A program made the position numbers and the translations under genes. A stretch of DNA of 46,730 bases, from IMG/VR virus record IMGVR_UViG_3300045241_000030, positions 1 to 46,730 of that record, one strand, 5' to 3'. Origin of the DNA: a virus. Each line of letters starts with the position of its first letter. The first letter of the stretch is position 1. A model generated the notes under the pieces. It was not told the DNA's origin. It did not search any database and saw nothing but the letters and a program-made list of their open reading frames with translations. Below, piece after piece: positions 1 to 7,527 of this stretch.

Positions 1-127
1 TTTTAACAAAGCCCGAAGTATTGCCCATTGTGAATTTAAAAGCCACTCTGACATTAAAATATAATATCCTTTCCTGAACACCTGGCGGCAATGTCAGACC
101 GCTATAAATTAATTCACCGGCAGGGGC
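1..127. repeat. 127-bp terminal overlap, left copy
   Basis: Bases 1-127 are identical to 46604-46730. The copies are direct and sit exactly at the two ends, and the baseplate gene reads through the join in one open frame. This indicates a circular or circularly permuted genome whose assembly was left with one k-mer of overlap. The length of 127 matches a k-mer size often used by short-read assemblers, so I do not read it as a biological terminal repeat. Confidence 0.95.
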
Positions 128-1510
128 GACGGGCTCATTTAGGCCGTCAATATTATTTGATGTAGCCTGAAATGGTGGCCCTGTTGTTTTCCATTCTTCT
201 GGACCTGGCGGGTTAAATTCACTGCTTAATGCAATTGAGGTGCTTACTTCAGTATAACCCACACCATTCCACCGATAATATTTTCCGGTATCGAGCGCTT
301 TATAAACTCTTCCTGATTTGCCCACGGCTGGAAAAGAAGCCAGATTCGCAAATTCTAAGATCGTCCCGATTTGCTTATTAAAAATGAAATTAGCCTCATG
401 CGTCAATAGCCTGGGATGAAGGAATAATTGCCTCATTGGCACCGGTTCAAGGCTTAATCTTTCAACTGAAAAAGTGCCGAAAAGATCAACGGCAGTATCA
501 AATCTTGTGCGAAGCTTATCAGCAAAGCTTTTGCGCTCACAATTCATTTTAACCGTGTATTTGCCTTCTTTGTATGAATCGAAATTTAGCTGTGATTCGA
601 AGAGTATGGTTAAAACATTATCACTGGAAAGCTCCCCGAATTTCAATGAAAGGTTCATTCTTTCGAACCTGTTTTTGTAGGCGTTACGAATGATTGAACG
701 CCCGGCAGCTTCATCAAATTCAAGAAGTACGTCACCGTCCGTAAACTCGAACTTGTAACCCTTCATCAAATCATCCCATTTTATTGATATGTCTATGTCT
801 CCCCATTTGATTGGTTCCTCTATTTCATAAACGGTCGATTGATCCGTTAGCAAAAAGACATTACGAACATAATACAGTTTATTGCCGGTAAATTGTTTGC
901 TTGGCGGGTCTGGAATTTCTGTTACAAATTCGGCGTTGGCTTCATCTATCCATATAAAGGCTCCGGCAGGTTGATTTGTAACAGCTTCATAATCCATCAA
1001 CATGGAATAAAATTCTTTCTTTCCGTCTGAAAAAGTATTCTCAGCTAATCTGAAACGGGCTGAATTAATAAGTGTAGATACCTGGAAAGTCAATTGTCCA
1101 CCGGCAGGGATGCCATGAAAATATGCAACGAGCTCAACCCAACCAATTTTCGCGCGGCTTGCACGTACCGGCACTGTGTATCCTTTAATTAATTGCGATG
1201 AATCAAGATTGATTACATCAAGGAATAATACATTATCGTCTGCAAAATCTCCATTGACCTTTACCCAGCATGAAACCCGATAAGCTTTGAATTGTTCTCC
1301 CGGAAAATCAATTGCGATAAATGGGGCCGTTCCATTTGCAAGCGTTGGACCATTTAAAAAAGCAGTGGTAAGTTTTGCAGAGTATAAACCTTCGTGAAAT
1401 TCTGCTCCATCCCTTTCTTGGGCCGTTGACGATAAGTAAAATGTTGCGTCCCAACTTGAAAGAACACCTTCAAATGTTCCGTTGGTGTATTGACTAATAA
1501 GATTCGCCAT
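1..1510 (-). CDS. Baseplate hub / tail-tip protein, N-terminal part (continues at 46603..44904)
   Basis: This is the first 503 codons of a protein of about 1,069 residues that crosses the circular junction and ends at 44904. The start is ATG at 1510, one base after the tape measure stop codon. Residues about 1-150 look like a jellyroll carbohydrate-binding module (MANLISQYTNGTFEG start, W- and G-rich strands). Near residues 385-425 there is a short module with the pattern LEF-NLASFP-G-Y-YRW-G that recurs in the fibre gene at 7528-9153. Its place directly after the tape measure gene is where siphoviruses encode the distal tail and hub proteins. The hub role is inferred from position and size; I see no enzymatic motif. 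Confidence 0.8.
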   Translation of the reverse strand, partial: MANLISQYTNGTFEGVLSSWDATFYLSSTAQERDGAEFHEGLYSAKLTTAFLNGPTLANGTAPFIAIDFPGEQFKAYRVSCWVKVNGDFADDNVLFLDVINLDSSQLIKGYTVPVRASRAKIGWVELVAYFHGIPAGGQLTFQVSTLINSARFRLAENTFSDGKKEFYSMLMDYEAVTNQPAGAFIWIDEANAEFVTEIPDPPSKQFTGNKLYYVRNVFLLTDQSTVYEIEEPIKWGDIDISIKWDDLMKGYKFEFTDGDVLLEFDEAAGRSIIRNAYKNRFERMNLSLKFGELSSDNVLTILFESQLNFDSYKEGKYTVKMNCERKSFADKLRTRFDTAVDLFGTFSVERLSLEPVPMRQLFLHPRLLTHEANFIFNKQIGTILEFANLASFPAVGKSGRVYKALDTGKYYRWNGVGYTEVSTSIALSSEFNPPGPEEWKTTGPPFQATSNNIDGLNEPVAPAGELIYSGLTLPPGVQERILYFNVRVAFKFTMGNTSGFVK

Positions 1511-1511
1511 T

Positions 1512-4500
1512 TTAGAACTTGTATTTAGTATCAAGACGCATTACGCGCCCGTTTACGCCTCTTTCAAATCGTCTATAACCTTTATCGTCGAAATAATCCT
1601 GTGGTATTTTACCGATGGCATTTGTTAACTGCTCAGTGCTTTGACCGATGGCTTCAGTTACTTTATCCATATTGACCCTGGCGGTTTCTCTTACAATGCT
1701 TATGCCATTACGAAGAATACCGGATTCATTTTGCATGTCCAAATAATCCAGGTGCTTGGCGGTTTCGCTGGCTGTTATTATTCGAGAACCCTTTTTCAAA
1801 TACGTTAATGTTGGTCCATCGGTTCCGATCATTCGGGCCTTTCCTGATTTATCAACTATTATTTCCGGCCCCAATTCATTGACAATTGCCAAGCCTTCAG
1901 GTGAGTTTTCGGTACCAACCGCAAAGGAAGGAATCGGTTTTGAAGCCACTACGCCAATCTGAACGGCTCCGGCAGCGGCAACTAATGCAGCCAATACAAA
2001 TGAGGCCGGCGGCGGGTAATCTCCTAACGCCTGGCTTACACCCTTGGCGGTGTTTATTCCTATTTCAGTGATCGCCAAAGCCTTTTCGAAAATGGCCCTG
2101 CGTCTATTGGCTTGTCGTTGCTCGTCGTCTATCTTCTTTTTTCTTGCCGCAAATTCAGCCTGAATTAAAGCTTTGGCCTGTTCATCATCTTTGACAAGGG
2201 CTAATTGAGCCGATTGTTCTTGACTTAATTTATCAAGACGGTTATTACGGTCAGCGTCAGCGGCTGCATTTTGTTGGTCAATGATTTGTAAGGCACCTTG
2301 AAAAGCTACTTGTTTTAAGTTGGTGACTGCATCCTGAATCTTCTTTTCAACTTCGATGCGTTTATCCGCACTTTGTTGTGAAAGCTGAAGTTCCAACTCA
2401 GAGATTGACTTTTCAACGGCTGCGCGTTCCTTTGAACCTTCATCCAATAAAGCGGCCCTGGTCTTTAAATATTCAATCTGTGAATTGAGGGAAGCGGTTT
2501 GCCCCTCTTCCTGAATCTTTAATTTTTGCTTTTCAAAATCTTCAAGGCTGGAAACGTCACCATTTGCAAACGCTTCATTTAAAGCGGTTAATTTTTCATT
2601 AACGCCCTTATCCAGGTTATCCGCGAAAATGGCCGCGTCCCTGTCCAGAACTTTAAAAACGTTGTCTTCAGCTGCTTTTTTACCATCTTCAAGAAGCTGA
2701 TCTGATTTGGCCTGATAGTCTTCTTGTATTTTGATTGTGTTCTTTGTGTAGGCTACGTCAGTGCCTAACAATTTTTCCTTTTCGCTCCGAACTAATGCAA
2801 TCCGGTCCTTGATGGAAATATCTTCCCGGCTATATATTTTATCAAGCGTATCCCCGTCTAAATCAATCCTTGCAAGGGCAGCTTCTTTTTCTGCTTCTAA
2901 AGCCTTATCGCGATTGTCCTGAAGAAGCTTTTCTTGCGCATGGTCCATATCAGTGATCGCCTGTAAGCGATCTCCTAAACTGGATTCCTCATTTGCTAAT
3001 ATTTTTTGATTTGTACGAACAGTCTCATTTAACCGGAATGAATTTAATGCGGTTTCTGCGTCTTCTTCACGCTTCTTTTGCGCAATAATGTCGTTTGTCA
3101 TTTCATTAATCAGGGCTATTTCGGCTTGTTGCCGGCGCTTACGTTCCTGATAGAATTTACTTTGAAGGGCTACTTCAGCCGCTTGCAATTCAACCAATTT
3201 TTGACGCGATTCGTACGTCTCGCCATCCTGTTTAATGTTCAGTTTTTGCAGGGCTATTTCATCCCGAGCTAATTTAAGATCGCCTTCAAGTTGGTCTTGG
3301 AGTTTTTGATTTGCCTCACGTAGTTTGTTGAAACGTTCTTCATCACTGAATCTCAGCTTATCTTTTGATTCAAGAAGAAGTTTACCCACTTGCAATTCCG
3401 TACGCGCATCATCAATTATGTCTGCGATCCGGTCCTTACGTAGTTGATTCTCTAAAGCTGAAATTTGATTGCCAAGTGCTACCCTGGCCTTAAATGCGGC
3501 CATTGTTTCATCGGCCATCTTCTTTATTCCATCGACTACGACCTGAATCGCGTCAGAGGTTTTATCCAAAAGTTTTGTTACGCCGGTCGCTTCCTGGGCT
3601 AATGCATTGCCCAGGTCTTTGAATCCATCTGTAAAGCCGCTTTTAAATATTTTCCCAATGGCCTGAAATAATAATGGTATGGCTTTTAGACGATTGAATA
3701 CATTTTCTAAAATAGCATCGCCAAGCTTTTTAAGCGTGTCGATAGGGTGTTCGAATGCTTGGGTAAATGCTTCGGTCAATGGTTTTAATAGGTCTATTAA
3801 AGCCTGAAGCGTTTCTTTTGGATGGGTTAAGGCTTCGAATATTGCTTTACCCAAATCCTTAATTACGGCCATGAATGTTTCAAGGATGGCTTCACCAACC
3901 TTTAACACTTTATTAAAATCGTCCTGGCCTTCAATTGAGCCTTTGAAATAGGCCATTAAAGCGCCAAGGGCTGCGGCAATTGCGATGATTATCGCGCCAA
4001 CTGGATTGGTAGCCAATGCATAAAAAGCCTTTCCTAAGCCTTTAACTTCTTCGATTACCTGGCCGAATTCAGGCGCTATTCTGCCGAGATTACCCTGCAT
4101 TCCTTCGAGGGCTTTTCCATAATCGCGTACGCTTCGCTGATTGTCACCTACTGCTTTATCCCATTTTTTAAGCTTTTCGGTATTATCTGAAACGAATTTT
4201 TGAAGCTGTTTGAATTCATCACTCGTGCCATCAATGCCGCCTTCCATTGCTTTCAAATCCTTCTTGGCTTCAGCAACTTGTTTGCTTAATTCATCATAAG
4301 AGCCAGCCGCAACCAAGACACCTTTACGGGCTTCTTTTAATGCGGAATTTGAGGCGTTATATTCATAGGCCAGAGCTCTAACCTTTTCTATTTGTGTATC
4401 CTTAATTGCGTTGTCAGACGCATCGCCCATTGTTTTATATGCGGCTTCAGCTTCAGCAAGTCTTTTGCGTAGATCGTTAAGGCTTCCGGTTTCGTCATTT

Positions 4501-4877
4501 GTGGCTTTGCTGGCCTCTTCTTTGGATTTGGTTAAACTATCAAGTTGGGTTTGTAGCGTTTTTGTGACCTTAGAATTATCTGTTTGCGCGGTCTTTAATG
4601 CAACATAATTCTTTACCAAAGTCTCTGAAGCGTGGGAAGCCTCAACAAGTACCTTTTCGTTTTTCTGCATGGATGCGCCCATACCGGTAACTGTTTTAAC
4701 CAATCCTTCAGCAGCATTTTGAACCGCAACAAATTCACCGGCTAATTGCTGATTGCTTTCTTCAATGCCGCTTATCATTCCCTGATATGCCTTTTCCAGG
4801 TTATCAAATTGCTTTAATGCGTCCTTTATGGGCGTATCGTCATTGAAATCGAAGAAGGTTTCAAAACCTATTTTCAT
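1512..4877 (-). CDS. Tape measure protein
   Basis: This 1,121-residue protein is the longest in the genome. It is rich in Lys, Glu, Gln and Ala with long heptad-like stretches (about residues 30-260 and 480-900). A small hydrophobic segment lies near residues 285-310 (ALATNPVGAIIIAIAAALGA) and a second one near 980-1010. This architecture is typical of phage tape measure proteins, which set tail length and are ejected with the DNA. By the usual rule of about 0.15 nm per residue it would specify a tail near 170 nm, so a siphovirus. Its ATG overlaps the stop of the upstream gene (ATGA at 4877-4874), which implies translational coupling to the lysis genes. Confidence 0.93.
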   Translation of the reverse strand: MKIGFETFFDFNDDTPIKDALKQFDNLEKAYQGMISGIEESNQQLAGEFVAVQNAAEGLVKTVTGMGASMQKNEKVLVEASHASETLVKNYVALKTAQTDNSKVTKTLQTQLDSLTKSKEEASKATNDETGSLNDLRKRLAEAEAAYKTMGDASDNAIKDTQIEKVRALAYEYNASNSALKEARKGVLVAAGSYDELSKQVAEAKKDLKAMEGGIDGTSDEFKQLQKFVSDNTEKLKKWDKAVGDNQRSVRDYGKALEGMQGNLGRIAPEFGQVIEEVKGLGKAFYALATNPVGAIIIAIAAALGALMAYFKGSIEGQDDFNKVLKVGEAILETFMAVIKDLGKAIFEALTHPKETLQALIDLLKPLTEAFTQAFEHPIDTLKKLGDAILENVFNRLKAIPLLFQAIGKIFKSGFTDGFKDLGNALAQEATGVTKLLDKTSDAIQVVVDGIKKMADETMAAFKARVALGNQISALENQLRKDRIADIIDDARTELQVGKLLLESKDKLRFSDEERFNKLREANQKLQDQLEGDLKLARDEIALQKLNIKQDGETYESRQKLVELQAAEVALQSKFYQERKRRQQAEIALINEMTNDIIAQKKREEDAETALNSFRLNETVRTNQKILANEESSLGDRLQAITDMDHAQEKLLQDNRDKALEAEKEAALARIDLDGDTLDKIYSREDISIKDRIALVRSEKEKLLGTDVAYTKNTIKIQEDYQAKSDQLLEDGKKAAEDNVFKVLDRDAAIFADNLDKGVNEKLTALNEAFANGDVSSLEDFEKQKLKIQEEGQTASLNSQIEYLKTRAALLDEGSKERAAVEKSISELELQLSQQSADKRIEVEKKIQDAVTNLKQVAFQGALQIIDQQNAAADADRNNRLDKLSQEQSAQLALVKDDEQAKALIQAEFAARKKKIDDEQRQANRRRAIFEKALAITEIGINTAKGVSQALGDYPPPASFVLAALVAAAGAVQIGVVASKPIPSFAVGTENSPEGLAIVNELGPEIIVDKSGKARMIGTDGPTLTYLKKGSRIITASETAKHLDYLDMQNESGILRNGISIVRETARVNMDKVTEAIGQSTEQLTNAIGKIPQDYFDDKGYRRFERGVNGRVMRLDTKYKF

Positions 4878-5350
4878 TTGCCGAAGATTAATTTAAGGAC
4901 TTCCAATGTACCTATTACAATGATCCCTATACCTTCAGGCTTTTTGTACCAAGGCTTTAAAGATTGTTGTATCGCTGCATTAAAATTTTTATTCAAGATA
5001 TGATTCACACTATCCTTTCGCGCATTTGCCTTTTCAAGGATTGTGATTTGCTTTTGTGATTCTGCATTGATGGAATCAGAAAGGATTACCTCTTTTTCAA
5101 GTGAATTTATTTCAATGGAAAGGGAGTCTTCCAATTGCTTAAACAGCTTGAATTTCTTTGTTTCTAATCGGTAACGATCTATTCGGACCGCTACGGCTGT
5201 ATCGAATGGGGATTTTTCACCGCGAAGTAATTTTCTGTATTGTGCTGAAGCTTTAGAAATCGGGACGATCTGAAAGATCAAGATCATTAACCCTACGTGT
5301 AAGCAGATCGGTATTTTTTCTAAGAAGAATGTTTTGTGTGTGCGTTTCAT
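4874..5350 (-). CDS. Secreted/membrane lysis-cassette protein (outer spanin candidate)
   Basis: This 158-residue protein has a basic start (MKRTHK), a hydrophobic stretch and a plausible signal-peptidase site (SKASA|Q near residue 36). A charged, probably coiled-coil middle follows (about 60-125), then a C-terminal hydrophobic segment (GIGIIVIGTLEVLKLIF). It overlaps the upstream single-span coiled-coil gene by 98 nt in another frame and lies just after a DUF5675 gene. Nested, overlapping envelope proteins beside an endolysin candidate resemble Rz/Rz1 spanins. There is no lipobox, so it is not a classical Rz1. The function is inferred, and a tail-related membrane protein remains possible. Confidence 0.6.
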   Translation of the reverse strand: MKRTHKTFFLEKIPICLHVGLMILIFQIVPISKASAQYRKLLRGEKSPFDTAVAVRIDRYRLETKKFKLFKQLEDSLSIEINSLEKEVILSDSINAESQKQITILEKANARKDSVNHILNKNFNAAIQQSLKPWYKKPEGIGIIVIGTLEVLKLIFGK

Positions 5351-5567
5351 CTTTCTTGACCTGTAATTGCTGCTTCAATTGTGTTATTTTCAATAACAAA
5401 ACCGTCTCATTTGCCGAGCGTATAGAGTCGTAAGTTAAAGATTTTTTGACATTTTCATTAAGCTGATTGATTACAGCGTTATCCGTGGCGTTTTTTTGCC
5501 ATAAAAAATAAATGGCAATGCCTTCACAGATTATTAAAATGATGGTTAACCAGGGTAGCGCTTTCAT
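5253..5567 (-). CDS. Single-span coiled-coil protein (inner spanin candidate, Rz-like)
   Basis: This 104-residue protein has one N-terminal transmembrane helix (about residues 4-23), followed by a Lys/Gln/Leu-rich coiled coil facing the periplasm. That is the standard layout of an inner-membrane spanin. Its 3' third overlaps the next gene in a different frame by 98 nt, as Rz and Rz1 often do. Its start overlaps the end of the DUF5675 gene by 4 nt (ATGA). It probably acts with the 4874-5350 product in disrupting the outer membrane at lysis. Spanins share little sequence, so this rests on topology and context. Confidence 0.6.
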   Translation of the reverse strand: MKALPWLTIILIICEGIAIYFLWQKNATDNAVINQLNENVKKSLTYDSIRSANETVLLLKITQLKQQLQVKKDETHTQNILLRKNTDLLTRRVNDLDLSDRPDF

Positions 5568-6034
5568 TTGATTTCGTCTCTTATATCAATAATTGCCATG
5601 CCTCCTTTTTCCAGGTGTGGATACACCAATTCATAAAATCTTTTGATCGCCTGAAGACTATAAGACATTGGGTTTTTGTCTTTTGAATAATCGCATGCAT
5701 CGGCAAATAAAAGGCACCCATCCGTATGGGTTTCGTCAATCCCTGAGTGAATGTAAATACCTTGAAATCCTGGAACATTCATAACCTGGATATGGTATTT
5801 GAACCAAGAACCGTATGCCTCCCGGTGTTTTAAGGTCAATGGTGTATCCTCTTTATTGATTTGCAAATCATATATCGCTGCGGGAATTCTTGTCTCGTGA
5901 GCCAGCTTTATCTTTCTAAATTCATCTTCAAGGGTATGCGCTTTATATCCCTGGCCTGATACAAAGCCGAAGGTTTGGTTTCCGGTATCATACAGCCTGG
6001 GCATGATGAATTTCATTTCAGTTAGATTTTCCAT
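5564..6034 (-). CDS. DUF5675-like protein, probable peptidoglycan-acting lysis enzyme
   Basis: The 156-residue protein carries the DUF5675 pattern: an N-terminal strand, then HTLEDEFR, and late in the protein a GIYIHSG stretch followed by THTDGCLLF. The His and the T-DG-Cys resemble the catalytic His/Cys arrangement of L,D-transpeptidase-like folds. Members of this family are common in Bacteroidota phages next to lysis genes. Here it sits directly before the spanin-like pair, which supports an endolysin role. The frame is open to a TTG at 6055, but ATG 6034 or ATG 6016 is more credible; 6016 would avoid overlapping the chaperone extension. Family assignment is from recognisable motifs; the enzymatic activity is an inference. 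Confidence 0.75.
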   Translation of the reverse strand: MENLTEMKFIMPRLYDTGNQTFGFVSGQGYKAHTLEDEFRKIKLAHETRIPAAIYDLQINKEDTPLTLKHREAYGSWFKYHIQVMNVPGFQGIYIHSGIDETHTDGCLLFADACDYSKDKNPMSYSLQAIKRFYELVYPHLEKGGMAIIDIRDEIK

Positions 6035-6329
6035 TCGCTCGTTTTTTAGCTTCAAAATATTTTAATGCCGCATAGAATCGTAATACCGTCATTTTATCCG
6101 GGGATTGAATCCCGTTTGCCATTAATGCTATACACAACTCCTCAAAATTGATCCTGAATTGAATAATAATATTGTAGTGGCTATCTCCATCCATGTTTTT
6201 TGGAGTAATCAAACTTACGAAATACTGATTTAATGCTAAAATCTGGTCGATATATTGTGCTTCACCGTCGCTTATGATGAAGTTGCAATTAGCTAAAATC
6301 TTATCCCTAATGGCTGATAAATGGTTCAT
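6018..6329 (-). CDS. Tail assembly chaperone, frameshift extension (T-like)
   Basis: This frame encodes 103 residues from ATG 6329. It is also open further upstream, without a stop, to a TAG at 6402-6404, which lies just before a run of ten A on the coding strand (6385-6394). It is in the +1 (equivalently -2) frame relative to the upstream gene 6367-6792. Slippage on the A10 run would therefore fuse the two into a protein of about 257 residues. The joining segment (KTQLKVVFPDKFGDSGQ) resembles the continuous sequence I recall from related Bacteroidota phage proteins. Position before the tape measure gene fits the G/GT tail chaperone pair of siphoviruses. Its own ATG may not be used. Confidence 0.7.
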   Translation of the reverse strand: MNHLSAIRDKILANCNFIISDGEAQYIDQILALNQYFVSLITPKNMDGDSHYNIIIQFRINFEELCIALMANGIQSPDKMTVLRFYAALKYFEAKKRANGKSN

Positions 6330-6366
6330 TTGGCCTGAATCTCCAAACTTATCCGGGAAGACTACC

Positions 6367-6792
6367 TTAAGCTGAGTCTTTATATTTTTTTTTTGCGGCC
6401 TCTATGTCCGTTTTTACTTTCCCCTGCGTAAGTCCTTCTTTTGCCAACCCTTCTAAAATTAGCTTCAGGCAATTTAATGAGTAATCAGGAATCGGCTGGC
6501 CGTCAATTGATTTGAGCATTGAGGCCCATTGAAGCGCTGGAAAATTGTTGTGAAAAAGTAAATGATAGAAATTTTGATGTTGATTTTTCCGGGCTTGTAT
6601 TGCCTCCTCTATCTTTTTTTGAGACAAAAAGAAGTCAAGCTTATGGAAATGCTTTTCTATTGATGGTAGGTCGCTCCCGATTTCTGAGTCCATAACGGCA
6701 TATTCATTGAAGAGATTATAGTTTGTAATAATCAATTCGTCTATATCGTCGTATCGCTCAATTGTTACATTCCCAATCTTTTCTTGGATCAT
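6367..6792 (-). CDS. Tail assembly chaperone (G-like), upstream partner of frameshift pair
   Basis: The 141-residue protein is acidic and helical and ends with EAAKKKYKDSA just after the A10 slippery run. I chose ATG 6792 because it overlaps the stop of the preceding membrane protein as ATGA; the longer frame to 6900 would begin with TTG inside that gene. Chaperones of this type bind the tape measure protein and recruit tail tube subunits, and are made in a short form and a frameshifted long form. Gene order (neck, fibre, chaperone, tape measure) agrees, although membrane and lysis genes are inserted around it. Sequence similarity to lambda G is not visible. Confidence 0.7.
   Translation of the reverse strand: MIQEKIGNVTIERYDDIDELIITNYNLFNEYAVMDSEIGSDLPSIEKHFHKLDFFLSQKKIEEAIQARKNQHQNFYHLLFHNNFPALQWASMLKSIDGQPIPDYSLNCLKLILEGLAKEGLTQGKVKTDIEAAKKKYKDSA
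6385..6394 (-). other. A10 slippery run at the chaperone frame junction
   Basis: The coding strand reads GC, ten A, then TATAAAG. Upstream codons are GCA AAA AAA AAA TAT. The -1 frame hits TAA within three codons, whereas the +1/-2 frame stays open for more than 110 codons. Losing one A, by transcript slippage or in the genome, restores a single long protein. Ribosomal +1/-2 shifting, polymerase slippage and a homopolymer sequencing error are all possible. Confidence 0.7.
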
Positions 6793-7043
6793 TTGGTTAT
6801 CATGTGGTTCACTATTGTTGCGGCTATTGGAACGATTAACAATTGGATTGTAAAAGGGATCAATAGTAAGGCTAAGGTACAAAGCACGATTGACAACCAA
6901 AAGCCGAGGCAGAAATCACATTCCCAGGGAAGCCAATAAGGGGTTCTTGCCTGGAACCAATCGAAAATATATAGATTTCTACAGGTAATTATTACAAAGG
7001 CAACGATGCAGCCAATGATTAAGGAATAAACTATGATGGTCAT
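6789..7043 (-). CDS. Small two-helix membrane protein with C-x-x-C motif
   Basis: This 84-residue protein has transmembrane helices at about residues 3-22 and 48-75. Between them is an aromatic loop (WFQARTPYWLPWECDFCLGFW) with a C-x-x-C. Small integral membrane proteins of this shape are candidates for holins or other envelope proteins. The gene overlaps both neighbours by 4 nt (ATGA at 7043-7040 and 6792-6789), so it is coupled to the tail chaperone. I do not recognise a specific family with certainty. Confidence 0.7.
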   Translation of the reverse strand: MTIIVYSLIIGCIVAFVIITCRNLYIFDWFQARTPYWLPWECDFCLGFWLSIVLCTLALLLIPFTIQLLIVPIAATIVNHMITK

Positions 7044-7303
7044 ATCTTCCGGTTACGCCTATGAATGCTGTCCATTTGATGATTTATGCGTTCTAAGGTT
7101 TCAATCCTATTCCGGGACTTGATAAGTTCTTTGTGATACATCTGAATAACGTTAGCTTTTTCGATGTACTGTATCGTTAGAATTCCTGTCCCGCGTATGT
7201 ACATTATGATAACAAACAAAAAAAGGGCACCTAGCATGCATAAAGAGACAACGAACTTGCAAAATGCCTTCTTAATTTCCTGGTTTCGTTCTTCTAAACT
7301 CAT
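7040..7303 (-). CDS. Single-span membrane protein with coiled-coil tail
   Basis: This 87-residue protein has one hydrophobic helix (about residues 14-35) followed by a basic and acidic, heptad-like tail with several Ile and Met positions. The layout resembles inner spanins or holin partners. It is linked by 4-nt overlaps to genes on both sides. No family is recognised; an envelope or lysis role is suggested only by the cluster of membrane proteins between 4.9 and 7.5 kb. Confidence 0.65.
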   Translation of the reverse strand: MSLEERNQEIKKAFCKFVVSLCMLGALFLFVIIMYIRGTGILTIQYIEKANVIQMYHKELIKSRNRIETLERINHQMDSIHRRNRKI

Positions 7304-7515
7304 TTGCGATTCTTCAATTCAGTTAAGTCTCTCGCAATTTGTTTAATTATTTCTTTTATGTCACCATCCGCATTCAGTTTTTTAAGATGCATGGTCAAAA
7401 GTTTCCAGCATATTCTTGCCAAGACGACGATAATAACTACCATTACCGCGAACAAAGCGTTTTGTTCCATTAGCGTCTTGATCGCCCCTGGTGCCTCCAT
7501 TTGTAGTATAATCAT
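7300..7515 (-). CDS. Small membrane protein, holin-like
   Basis: This 71-residue protein has one transmembrane helix at about residues 19-38, followed by an amphipathic, charged C-terminus. It has the size and topology of single-span holins or haemolysin-XhlA-like proteins. It starts 12 nt after the fibre gene and overlaps the next gene by 4 nt. A second ATG at 7500 is possible. The holin role is a guess, because several other small membrane proteins lie in this genome. Confidence 0.6.
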   Translation of the reverse strand: MIILQMEAPGAIKTLMEQNALFAVMVVIIVVLARICWKLLTMHLKKLNADGDIKEIIKQIARDLTELKNRK

Positions 7516-7527
7516 TCTCGCAATATA

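Noticed and set aside
1-127. True direct terminal repeat of the virion DNA
   Set aside because: The length equals a common assembler k-mer and the repeat lies in the middle of a coding gene, so an assembly overlap of a circular graph is more likely.
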